NCBI RefSeq assembly: GCF_030182585.1
Contig: NZ_JARXOW010000001.1
Location: forward strand, 496,001 to 560,000
Direction: 5' to 3'
Source: Pedobacter faecalis
GTDB taxonomy: Bacteria; Bacteroidota; Bacteroidia; Sphingobacteriales; Sphingobacteriaceae
DNA: 64,000 bases
Position numbers and translations under genes: made by a program
Notes under the pieces: model-generated
What the model saw: only the letters and a program-made list of their open reading frames with translations
What the model was told of the DNA's origin: nothing
The model's database searches: none
Shown: positions 56,043 through 63,547 of the stretch, in pieces
How the letters are laid out: each line of letters starts with the position of its first letter
Numbering within the stretch: the stretch's first letter is position 1

Positions 56043-56530
56043 CAATAAATTATGGTAAAAATACTATTTTCTCAGGGCCACTTATCTTCTCTACATGGCA
56101 ATTGCACTTGCCTCCTTTTATTTTGAAAATTGCCGTCTTCGTGTCGCCAGTAGCCACGTTGGTGCCACTAACCTCAACCTCGTCGCCACTTTCAGAAAAT
56201 AACTTTAACTGATTGTCGGCCGTGACTACATAAGTGCCGGTAACATCCGTACGTGCATCTTCACCTTCCATCAGCACTTTGCCCGTTCTTAAGTTTTTAG
56301 CGGTATAATTGCCAACATTCACCGCCGCACCCGTTTCGCTTTCAAACCGCACCACGATGCTCACATATTGTTCGGTGCAAATCTTATTCGCTTCACAATC
56401 TGCAGCAAGATCTTCCTTACAGGCAACAAAAGCAGTCGCCAAACATAAAACTAAAAACAGGTTTCTGATCTGAAAGGCCATAGGTTGTTATTTTATTTGA
56501 AAAACGAGCCCAACACAAAAAACGCTACAA
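56043..56530. repeat. Direct repeat, left copy (lipoprotein gene plus leader)
   Basis: About 490 bases that are highly similar to 57864-58345, including the lipoprotein gene and roughly 48 bases upstream that are nearly identical. The two copies flank the DUF4143 ATPase gene. Confidence 0.85.
56050..56481 (-). CDS. Small lipoprotein, paralogue A
   Basis: 143-residue predicted lipoprotein: signal MAFQIRNLFLVLCLATAFVAC with lipid Cys at residue 21 (lipobox F-V-A-C). The mature protein is about 120 residues, beta-rich, with cysteines in C-E-A-N-K-I-C and in C-N-C-H near the end that may form disulfides or a metal site. It is the paralogue of the gene at 57871-58296 (shared N-L-R-T-G-K and K-C-N-C-H-V-E-K). 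No domain family was recognised. It is transcribed on the same strand as the ATPase that starts 1.2 kb upstream. Confidence 0.75.
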   Translation of the reverse strand: MAFQIRNLFLVLCLATAFVACKEDLAADCEANKICTEQYVSIVVRFESETGAAVNVGNYTAKNLRTGKVLMEGEDARTDVTGTYVVTADNQLKLFSESGDEVEVSGTNVATGDTKTAIFKIKGGKCNCHVEKISGPEKIVFLP

Positions 56531-56547
56531 CCACTATTGCCGAAAAA

Positions 56548-57744
56548 TCAATATAAAAACCCAAACAGCCATAGCGGTATTTTGTTGCCGAAACCATATT
56601 CCAGATCGTCTGCCACTATATAAGCCTTTTCATGCCCCCTTATCTGCTTGCCTTTTTTGTTTATGCCTCCTATTTCCATCAGATACTTCCCGTTTACCAT
56701 AAAATCCCCGGCTTTAGGATATGTTACCACTGCACCCGAATTCTGCACCTGCGAAAGAAAAAAAGTCTCCCTCATATTACCAATATCTGGCTTCCCTTCA
56801 GCAAGGGCACCAATGAGGCTTGTATTATGCAAATAAATCTTTTCAGGTTTATTCATCAGGCTCGTTCCATAAGAGGCCGAGCGTAAATTATGAATCAACT
56901 GGGCCTGTTCCAAAATATGAAGCATCTCTAAAAGTCGGACTCTCGAAGTATCTACCTGCTCCGCCAGCTTTGAAATATTTGGAGTAAACGGCACAGCGGT
57001 CGAGAGGACGTACATCAATTTCTTGAGTTTCGCCAGCGTAGCAACCTCTAGCGCCTTCGCCTCCGGCAAATCATAATCTATAATAACGTTTATCAACTGA
57101 TTGATACGCATAAAATAGTCCGACTCTCCCTCTAAAAAAAACGGATATGCTCCATAAGTGAAATAATCATTAAGCGATTTTAATGGGGAAGCGATAATCT
57201 TACGAAGTTCCTCCGCAATATCCGCATGGTTATTCAATATCTCCTCAAAACCATAAATCGGCATCTCCGTCAAGTGCTTCAACGAAAGATACTCCCTAAG
57301 CGACAACTCCGGTAAATGATAGTTAAGCATCCTCCTGCTTAAGTCTGCTCTTGAATGCTGTAAAGCCAAAATAGAAGAGCCCGAGATTACCAGTTTCATC
57401 TCCGGCAAGAAATCATAAATGTTCTTCACAGCCGTCTGCCAGTCAGCATACTTGTGCACTTCATCCAGAAAGAAATGCCTGCCCCCTAATCCGTAAAAAC
57501 GCTCGGCAACCTCAACCAAGTTATTTTGCCTAAAGTACAAGTCATCCAGCGAAACATATAACGTCTGGTCTAATGGCAAGTTCTGTTTAATGTATTGCAA
57601 CATCATCGTCGACTTACCAGTGCCACGCGCACCTTCGATGCATACGCCTCTAGCGTTCCAGTTAATCTTATAACTTAACCCCCTTTTAAACTTAATGTCA
57701 GATGAGCCCAATAGCAGGCGAAACCTTTGTGTCAGTATATCCAT
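56548..57744 (-). CDS. AAA ATPase with DUF4143-like C-terminus
   Basis: 398-residue AAA_14/DUF4143-type protein, shorter than the one at 14526. Walker A is G-A-R-G-T-G-K-S (38-45), Walker B H-F-F-L-D-E (about 90-95), and a winged-helix-like part lies around 250-285. The C-terminal nuclease-like domain has D-F and M-E-I-G-G where the other copy has E-V-D and V-E-I-K-W, so the E-x-K lysine is lost. The gene has its own -7 element and an inverted repeat at the promoter. It is inserted between two copies of a lipoprotein gene. The family's role is not established. Confidence 0.85.
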   Translation of the reverse strand: MDILTQRFRLLLGSSDIKFKRGLSYKINWNARGVCIEGARGTGKSTMMLQYIKQNLPLDQTLYVSLDDLYFRQNNLVEVAERFYGLGGRHFFLDEVHKYADWQTAVKNIYDFLPEMKLVISGSSILALQHSRADLSRRMLNYHLPELSLREYLSLKHLTEMPIYGFEEILNNHADIAEELRKIIASPLKSLNDYFTYGAYPFFLEGESDYFMRINQLINVIIDYDLPEAKALEVATLAKLKKLMYVLSTAVPFTPNISKLAEQVDTSRVRLLEMLHILEQAQLIHNLRSASYGTSLMNKPEKIYLHNTSLIGALAEGKPDIGNMRETFFLSQVQNSGAVVTYPKAGDFMVNGKYLMEIGGINKKGKQIRGHEKAYIVADDLEYGFGNKIPLWLFGFLY

Positions 57745-57760
57745 TGCATGATCAATACAT

Positions 57761-57768
57761 CAAAAATA
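57761..57768 (-). promoter_or_regulatory. -7 element TATTTTTG of the second ATPase
   Basis: TAnnTTTG on the minus strand, 16 bases before the ATG at 57744, directly beside a large inverted repeat. Confidence 0.5.
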
Positions 57769-57770
57769 CA

Positions 57771-57796
57771 AAAACGTTTCACAAAAGAAACGTTTT
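57771..57796. promoter_or_regulatory. Palindromic candidate operator at the ATPase promoter
   Basis: AAAACGTTTC, a six-base spacer, then GAAACGTTTT: perfect ten-base arms ending three bases from the -7 element. A third half-site CGTTTCACA recurs 33 bases away (57774 and 57807 starts), about three helical turns. A regulator is expected to bind here; the protein is unknown. Confidence 0.45.
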
Positions 57797-57863
57797 AAGC
57801 TCAAAATCGTTTCACAGAAAGAACAACTTCAGACTATTGAAACTGCTAAGAATACTAATTGAG

Positions 57864-58345
57864 AAGTAAATTAGGGTGAAAATACTATCTCCTTGGGGCC
57901 AATCACCTTCTCTACATGGCAATTACACCTCCCACCTTTGATCTTAAAAGTTGCTGTCGCAGTTTCCTCAGCAGCTACACTAGTCGCCCGGACTTCTACC
58001 ATGTCACCCTCTTCAGAAAGTAAGTTCAACTGACTGTCGCCGGCAACAATATAAGCATTCCAAATATCCATACGCGCTTCATCACCTTCCATTAAGATCT
58101 TCCCCGTTCTCAAGTTTTTAGCCTGATAATTCTTAACCTCTGCTGTTGCACCCGCCGCCGTTTTAAAGCTTACCAAAATATACACATATTGTTTCGTGCA
58201 GGTTTTATTACAATCTCCGGTAAAATCTTCCTTGCAGGCAACCAAAGCTGTCGCCAAACATAAAACTATAAACAGGTTTCTGATCTGAAAGGCCATAGGT
58301 TGTTATTTTATTAGAAAAACGAGCCCAACACAAAAAACGCTACAA
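57864..58345. repeat. Direct repeat, right copy (lipoprotein gene plus leader)
   Basis: Partner of 56043-56530; similarity ends abruptly at CGCTACAA on the right side of both copies. Confidence 0.85.
57871..58296 (-). CDS. Small lipoprotein, paralogue B
   Basis: 141-residue lipoprotein almost identical in the signal region to paralogue A (MAFQIRNLFIVLCLATALVAC) and similar through the mature part, including the C-terminal K-G-G-R-C-N-C-H-V-E-K. It lacks two residues after the lipid Cys (C-N-K-T-C). The divergence is mostly in the middle, so the copies are separating. It lies upstream of the ATPase gene, on the same strand. No family was recognised. Confidence 0.75.
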   Translation of the reverse strand: MAFQIRNLFIVLCLATALVACKEDFTGDCNKTCTKQYVYILVSFKTAAGATAEVKNYQAKNLRTGKILMEGDEARMDIWNAYIVAGDSQLNLLSEEGDMVEVRATSVAAEETATATFKIKGGRCNCHVEKVIGPKEIVFSP

Positions 58346-58507
58346 TCTCGATACATCACCTCCTCCCCCTATCCCTCAACACTAACTCCCTCTTACCCGT
58401 CGTAAGCGCATCGGCATGTTTCACATCCGTATTGCTAAACAGGTGATTCAAAACAGAAAGTACTAAGTCTTTGATATTCCAACTATTTCAAATGGAATAA
58501 GATTTTG

Positions 58508-58515
58508 TATATTTG
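58508..58515 (+). promoter_or_regulatory. -7 element TATATTTG of the antitoxin pseudogene
   Basis: TAnnTTTG ending five bases before the antitoxin ATG, the same spacing as at aroQ and ribD; a leaderless start is predicted. Confidence 0.45.
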
Positions 58516-58520
58516 TTCAT

Positions 58521-58730
58521 ATGGAAAGCATATTGATACATCCGGAAAGCAACGAGCAATTGAAGACAATCAAGGCTGTGGCTTAAAGCGTTGAAAGTTC
58601 AATTTGAGCCACAGGTAATACAAACTACTTTACCTGATCTGTCCTGAAGGGTATTGACAAAGGTCTGCGGCAGTTTGAAGAAGGCAAGTCGATCTCTCTG
58701 GAGGAATTCAGCAATAAACATCTTAAATAA
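58521..58730 (+). pseudogene. Decayed antitoxin gene (DUF2683-like)
   Basis: Starts MESILIHPESNEQLKTIKAV, then the frame is broken near 58580; the middle continues in the +1 frame (L-K-A-L-K-V-Q-F-E-P-Q) and the original frame returns near 58640 with K-G-I-D-K-G-L-R-Q-F-E-E-G to the stop at 58728. The whole resembles the small antitoxins that precede RelE/ParE toxins in Bacteroidetes. The frameshifts make it non-functional. A toxin fragment follows three bases later. Confidence 0.7.
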
Positions 58731-58733
58731 TTT

Positions 58734-58775
58734 ATGAGTTTACCCATTAGGTTTTCTCCTGAATCAGAAGAATGC
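58734..58775 (+). pseudogene. Toxin gene fragment (RelE/ParE type), first 13 codons
   Basis: MSLPIRFSPESEE matches the start of RelE/ParE-type toxins (often MSxxxxFSPEAEE); after this the frame enters IS-like sequence. The rest of the toxin is gone. Spacing of three bases from the antitoxin stop fits a former TA operon. Confidence 0.55.
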
Positions 58776-58785
58776 ATATTTCACT

Positions 58786-59192
58786 CAAAGTGGTCAGCTG
58801 ATTTCGCTGCAAAGTGGTCACATTTTCACTGGCGAAGAAAATTCACTTCTGGGTTTGGCTGGCCTGGCAATTTAACAACGATTTCGTCTTGCCTTACATA
58901 GGCACTTCTGCTTGCGACTTTAGGTTTGTTTGATCCGCAGGTCCCATCTCCTTGACACACGAACTCAAATAAAGGCCTACAATCGATTTTACGGTACCTT
59001 CCGGCTTGTATCCTGATGTCAACGACATCCTCTTCTCAGCGGCGTTTAAAAGACAGTTTCTACGCCAGCTTAAGCAATCACCCAATCAATAAACTTCTAA
59101 TCTGCAGGTCAAACGGACCACTTTGCGGCGGAATTGCTTGTCACTTTACTGCGGAATAGGGTGTCAGCATGTTTGCGGAATTCCTGACCAGT
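58786..59192. mobile_element. IS21-family-like remnant
   Basis: About 400 bases bounded by oppositely oriented, multiply repeated termini: CAAAGTGGTCA words on the left (58786 and 58810 regions) and, read on the minus strand from the right, A-CTGGTCAG, GTGACA and AAAGTGGTCC spaced about 23-25 bases with TTCCGC cores. Such stacked terminal repeats are characteristic of IS21 elements. Transposase genes are lost; a 63-codon frame at 58894-59085 (minus) is of unknown origin. The left end cuts the toxin gene and the right end cuts SusC. Confidence 0.6.
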
Positions 59193-60925
59193 TTTGCCGA
59201 AATACCCATACCTATGTTTTGAAAATTCTGAATGTTATGAGATAGAGAGGTATTTATCCCATATTTTAACCATCCTAAGGGGATATTTTCAAAATTCAGC
59301 CTGAATGAAGTACGCTCGTATCCTGATCTCTTGATTACCCCTTTTTGATCTGTACGTTCAAAATTGATATAGAAATTCGAATTTTCATTTCCACCCGAAG
59401 CTGAGAGTTCATTAGCAGAAGTCAGTGCATTTTTATTTGATATGGCATCAACCCAGTTCACTTCGGGATAAAAATCGCCATTAGACTGGACAGGAAATTG
59501 TATTTTCAATAAATCTATTACGTCCGCTCTGGTTGCATCAGGAAAGGAGTTCTGATAGGTTTCTACAAAAAGATCAATGTATTGCTGCTGATTTAACAGT
59601 TTTACTCCATTGTCTTCCCGGTTCGCAATCTCCGTCTGATGGCGAAAATTGTACTGGGTTTTTCCTGCTTTCCCTCTTTTTGTGGTTACCAGAATTACGC
59701 CATTGCTGGCCTTCGAACCATAGAGTGCAATTGCCGACGCATCTTTCAACACTGATATGGTTTCTATATCGGAAGGATTTAAATGAGCCAATGGGTTACT
59801 AACAAGTTCGTTATGGCGATCGAGAGTTCTCATGGCCGATTCCTGCGTTACCGGAATCCCATCAATTACGAAAAGTGGGTTTCGTACCGGGTTTCCGAGT
59901 GACGGATCACCTCCGGTAGCAATACCTCTTAATATAAAATTGCTCACGTTTCCACCAGGCTGTCCGCTGCCTTTAGTGACGACCAAGCCCGGTACCAATC
60001 CCTGTAAAGACTTATCAACCGAGCGGTTTGGTAAATTTTGTATTTGCTCGCCCTTCACCACGGTTACAGCACCCGTTATCGCTTTTTGCTCCTGCCTGCC
60101 ATAGGCTACCACTACTTCATTTAGTTCGGCAGACTTCAATTCAAGTTTAACCGTCATCTTTGCTTCGATGGCGATTTCTTTGTCCTGATAACCGACATAA
60201 GAAATGATTAATCTGTCCCTGAAGTCGGGCCTTATCAAATGGAAATGACCGTTAACATCGGTAATCACAGAGTTCTTGGTGCCTTTCACGCGCACTGTTG
60301 CGCCGGCTAGTGGATTTCCTTTTTCATCTAAAACCACGCCTTCTGCGTCTTCCTGTGCAAAGGCATTCGCTATTTTGTCAATGAAGTTCTCCTCTTTCTT
60401 CCTCACCACAATCGTATTCTTCACCAGTTCAAATGTCAGGTTTTGTTGTCTGAAAACCTCGTTCAGTGCCTGTTCCAGGCTCACGTTACGTATTTTAATG
60501 TTCAATTTATTGTCGTTTATCAGATTGTCTTTGTAAAAGAGGTTGTAGCCGCTTTGTTCCTGTATTTTTTCCAGGATTTTGGTGAGCGGTGCGTCTTTTT
60601 CAGACAAGGTTATCTGCGATCGTACCGTAGCGCTTAGCTGCATACAGAAGGCAAATAGCAGTATAGCCGTTATTTTCATTCTAAGAATGTTTTTGGGCGA
60701 GAAAAATGCCTTATATACAGGCAATTTCCTGCATAAATTAATTTGCATAAATTTGTTACTGTTTGGGTTTAAATAGTCTTGTTGTTTAATCGCGACGGGA
60801 TTTAAGCTCAGGCTTTTTTCCGCTCCGGAATGCGACTCCGGGGCGGTTCTTTTCCTGCTTGTCCCTTTTCTTGTGGTGGTAGTTATTGCTTCATTTTTTT
60901 CATGTTTTAAGGTTTTGTGGTTCAA
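59141..60925 (-). pseudogene. Truncated SusC/TonB-dependent receptor with STN domain
   Basis: N-terminal half of an outer-membrane glycan importer. From the likely start M-Q-I-N-L at 60748 (the frame is open to 60925) it has a signal (MKITAILLFAFCMQLSA), an STN domain for FecR contact, a carboxypeptidase-like D2 domain (V-L-D-E-K-G-N-P-L-A-G-A-T-V), and the plug (L-Q-G-L-V-P-G-L; V-L-K-D-A-S-A-I-A-L-Y-G-S-K-A-S-N-G-V). It ends after about 530 residues when it enters the IS21-like end near 59192; full-length SusC has about 1000-1100. Most of the barrel and the usual SusD gene are missing. It is not functional as an importer. Confidence 0.85.
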
Positions 60926-60954
60926 CCATGCTGGTTAGGTATGTTGGTTTTTGT

Positions 60955-62121
60955 TTAGTCTGTTACAATGAGGCGCTTCCTTCCCTGTCTGCTTTCTACC
61001 TTGAACTGCACATCGCCGGTCTTCAATATGGCCAGCATATCGGCCAGGGTCGACTGCCGGCTTATCACCCCGCTAAACCGGTCGTTGGCAACCGTTCCTT
61101 CATATACCACTTCAATGTCATACCATCTGGATATCTGGCGCATCAGGGTACGCAGATCGGTCTTAGCAAAACGGAAATAGCCGTCCTTCCATGCAGTCGC
61201 ATTTTTTATATTAGCCGTCGCCACGCTTAGTTGCCCATTATTAGATATGGCCTGTTCGCCTGGCTTTAATACGGCGTTCGTCTTTCCTGCAATGCTCACC
61301 TTTACGCTGCCTTCTACCAGCGTAGTTTTTATATCCGCTTCGTCCTCATAGCTGTTTATATTGAAATGCGTGCCGAGCACTTCAACCTCCTGGTTCCGGC
61401 TATTATTCAAATTTTTGGAAACTACTATAAAAGGTTGATCCTTGTTCTTAAAAACTTCAAAGTATGCCTCACCTTTGAGTATAATTTCTCGTCGTTTTTT
61501 GTCTTTAAAATCGTCTGGAAAGGTCATTTGCGATGCTGCATTCAACCACACCCTTGTGCCGTCGGGTAAGGTAAAGGCATAGGTCTGACCATTGCCGGTT
61601 GCGGCACTCAGTAGCTCTGGCTTCCCTCCGGGAGTCTTCGCAACTTTGTCTGAAGGCAAAACGGAAGTTCCGTCATCGTACGTCAGGCCCGCCCCTACAA
61701 TCACACCTTCCTTATCTCCATCCAATTTTATTACATGGCCGTTGGCCATGGTAATCGTGGCGCCGTTTCTGCCAGGCGCAATATTTTCGGCTGCATTAGA
61801 ACTCGGTTTGTAATTGAAAAACCAAATGCCAAACACAATGGCAGTAAGCGCCGCTGCGATACCGGCAGCCTGCCATATTCTGCTAAATGGTCGTTGCTTC
61901 AAACCGGCTTCAACCAGCTTCCAGGTCTTACCGGTCTCAATATTCCTGAACTTTTTAAATTCTGCTTTGAAGTAATCCTCGTCCGTTAACTGCTCGTAAA
62001 AATCCCTGTTTGCCGCCGATGCATTAATCCAGGCATCCAGCTCCTGCTGCCGGGATTCTGTAATCGTCCCATCCAGCCGCGCCGTAACCAGTTCAGAGAT
62101 ATAAAATTCTTTTTCGAGCAT
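60955..62121 (-). CDS. FecR-type anti-sigma/transmembrane regulator
   Basis: 388-residue inner-membrane protein that relays signals from a TonB receptor's STN domain to an ECF sigma factor. The cytoplasmic N-terminal part (1-85) resembles anti-sigma domains, one helix lies at about 86-105, and the periplasmic FecR domain has V-W-L-N-A-A-S-Q-M-T-F-P and G-E-A-Y-F-E-V near 190-220, then the DUF4974 tail (W-K-D-G-Y-F-R-F to the end). It is directly upstream of the truncated susC-like gene, its usual partner. No ECF sigma gene is adjacent; a receiver gene takes that place. Confidence 0.93.
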   Translation of the reverse strand: MLEKEFYISELVTARLDGTITESRQQELDAWINASAANRDFYEQLTDEDYFKAEFKKFRNIETGKTWKLVEAGLKQRPFSRIWQAAGIAAALTAIVFGIWFFNYKPSSNAAENIAPGRNGATITMANGHVIKLDGDKEGVIVGAGLTYDDGTSVLPSDKVAKTPGGKPELLSAATGNGQTYAFTLPDGTRVWLNAASQMTFPDDFKDKKRREIILKGEAYFEVFKNKDQPFIVVSKNLNNSRNQEVEVLGTHFNINSYEDEADIKTTLVEGSVKVSIAGKTNAVLKPGEQAISNNGQLSVATANIKNATAWKDGYFRFAKTDLRTLMRQISRWYDIEVVYEGTVANDRFSGVISRQSTLADMLAILKTGDVQFKVESRQGRKRLIVTD

Positions 62122-62209
62122 ACCACTAATGTTTCTATCAATTTAATTACATTTTCCCGAATGTTGTTAACGGAAATTCCGCAATTTGGTATAGAAACGG
62201 TAAGTGGTA

Positions 62210-62608
62210 TTAAAACAACCATGTGTCTGAAAAATATTCTGACCCGCCGGCTACGAGCCTGATGGCCTTAATCAGTTCTTCAGGCTCCTCGCCCTTATTG
62301 ACAAAGCCTTTAGCGCCTGCCTGGCGGGCCTTTTCTGAAAAACCACGGCCAGGAAACATCGTAAATACAATAACAGGTATTTCGGGATAGGATTCAGCGA
62401 GTTTCGCGGTAAGCGCAATACCATCTAAGCCGGGCATTTGGTAATCTGTCACTATTACATCAGCTTCAACGCCAGCTGCCAGCATTTCCAGAACCTCGAA
62501 GCCGTTTGCTGCCTTCCTAACAATGCACAAGTCTGGGTACGACTCGCAAAAGTCAGCTAAGATGTTTCTCACCAAATCATGGTCATCCGCTATAATTATC
62601 CTGATCAT
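62210..62608 (-). CDS. Single-domain response regulator (NarL-type receiver)
   Basis: 132-residue stand-alone receiver. The phospho-acceptor is D55 in V-I-V-T-D-Y-Q-M-P-G, the acid pair is A-D-D-H (8-9), and the conserved Lys lies in F-V-N-K-G. The sequence resembles NarL/LuxR-type receivers but has no helix-turn-helix output domain. It starts 19 bases downstream of the DUF892-like gene, so it belongs to the cluster that extends to the right edge. It may act by protein contact, possibly controlling the neighbouring FecR circuit. Confidence 0.88.
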   Translation of the reverse strand: MIRIIIADDHDLVRNILADFCESYPDLCIVRKAANGFEVLEMLAAGVEADVIVTDYQMPGLDGIALTAKLAESYPEIPVIVFTMFPGRGFSEKARQAGAKGFVNKGEEPEELIKAIRLVAGGSEYFSDTWLF

Positions 62609-62627
62609 AAGAGCTTGAACATGGCAG

Positions 62628-63155
62628 TTAGTTTACGGAGTATTTAGACGATATGAGTAGAAAAAGTGCCCGGCCGGCCTTTGCCTGTTCATAGTTCTCC
62701 TTAAGCAGAGTGCTTACCTGTTTGTTTTTCAGGTTAACCGCCGCCATCTGTAAAATTTGAAAGGAGGCCATTTCCACACTCTCAATGTTCTGCAGATAAA
62801 AGATAATGGAAAGATCCTGGAGCTCTGGTTCATCGCTTTGGCTTTCTATGGCCTGAAACGCATCTTCAATTAGCCCGGTTAAGCCCGAAGAACTGTCGTA
62901 AGTGACGTCAGCATCCAGAATGGTATATATCATCTGAAGTCTGGTGAGCTGCTCTTCAACCGCCGTAATGGTTTCCTGAATGGCGTTTCGCAAATCGGCA
63001 AAATGCGCTTGTTGATGCAGCTCCGGCAGTTTCCTAATCAGGTGCATTTTAGCCATGTAAATGCGGTCAAGATGGTCCAGAAAAAAGCGCATTAACTTAT
63101 CGGGGCTTATCTTTATCCTTACCCAGGAATTCGGACGGTTTGATTGCTGATTCAT
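62628..63155 (-). CDS. DUF892-like (YciE/YciF) helical protein
   Basis: 175-residue all-helical protein that fits the ferritin-like DUF892 family, linked in other bacteria to stress. The opening helix R-F-F-L-D-H-L-D-R-I-Y-M-A-K-M and the helices with E-E-Q-L-T-R-L near residue 70 and Y-E-Q-A-K-A-G-R near 160 are typical. Metal ligands cannot be confirmed. It sits between two single receiver genes (spacings of 5 and 19 bases), all on one strand. In other Bacteroidetes this family also neighbours regulators of stress and envelope genes. Confidence 0.65.
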   Translation of the reverse strand: MNQQSNRPNSWVRIKISPDKLMRFFLDHLDRIYMAKMHLIRKLPELHQQAHFADLRNAIQETITAVEEQLTRLQMIYTILDADVTYDSSSGLTGLIEDAFQAIESQSDEPELQDLSIIFYLQNIESVEMASFQILQMAAVNLKNKQVSTLLKENYEQAKAGRALFLLISSKYSVN

Positions 63156-63160
63156 GTTAG

Positions 63161-63529
63161 TTAATTTTTACGCAGATACGATGCCGCTTTTTTCAGAACG
63201 TTCGCTAAATCGAATGGTTTGGAAATATAACCATCAGCACCGCATCCTTCAGCCAGCAAGCTCAAATCACGTTCTGCGGAAATAAGTAATACGGGTATCC
63301 GCGCGGTCCCGGCATCATCTTTCAGGGAACGGCAAATTTCCAGTCCGGTTTTTTCAGTACCCGAAATCATTACATCCAGAAATATGAGGTCGGGCATCAA
63401 TGAAAGCACCTCTTCAGAATCTATAGCCCTGTTTATAAGTATTGGATGATAGCCTTCATGGCTCAAAGCGATGTCGAAAATATACAAGATGTCCTCATCA
63501 TCATCTACCACTAAAATTTTCCCCTTCAT
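63161..63529 (-). CDS. Single-domain response regulator (CheY-like)
   Basis: 122-residue receiver of the CheY class: acid pair in V-V-D-D-D-E-D (8-11), phospho-acceptor D52 in I-F-L-D-V-M, switch Ser/Thr in L-L-I-S-A-E and Lys in I-S-K-P-F-D. It has no output domain. It lies 5 bases before the DUF892-like gene and 18 bases after the AraC-type gene. The kinase that phosphorylates it is not in the window. Confidence 0.9.
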   Translation of the reverse strand: MKGKILVVDDDEDILYIFDIALSHEGYHPILINRAIDSEEVLSLMPDLIFLDVMISGTEKTGLEICRSLKDDAGTARIPVLLISAERDLSLLAEGCGADGYISKPFDLANVLKKAASYLRKN

Positions 63530-63547
63530 GCGTTATTTATAAGGTTC

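Noticed and set aside
55979..56045. Minus-strand reading S-F-F-F-K-T-L-A-A-V-A-L-V-L-P-F-G-A that resembles a signal peptide.
   Set aside because: It has no start codon and stops at once; it lies between the lipoprotein stop and DUF6266 copy 3 and is probably a remnant or chance.
58356..58490. Minus-strand frame reading L-S-V-L-N-H-L-F-S-N-T-D-V-K-H-A-D-A-L and ending at 58356, protein-like in composition.
   Set aside because: No start codon is present and a stop lies upstream; it may be the tail of a lost gene, but nothing recognisable supports it.
58894..59085. 63-codon minus-strand frame inside the IS21-like remnant.
   Set aside because: Could not be matched to IstA, IstB or any family; listed only as part of the remnant.
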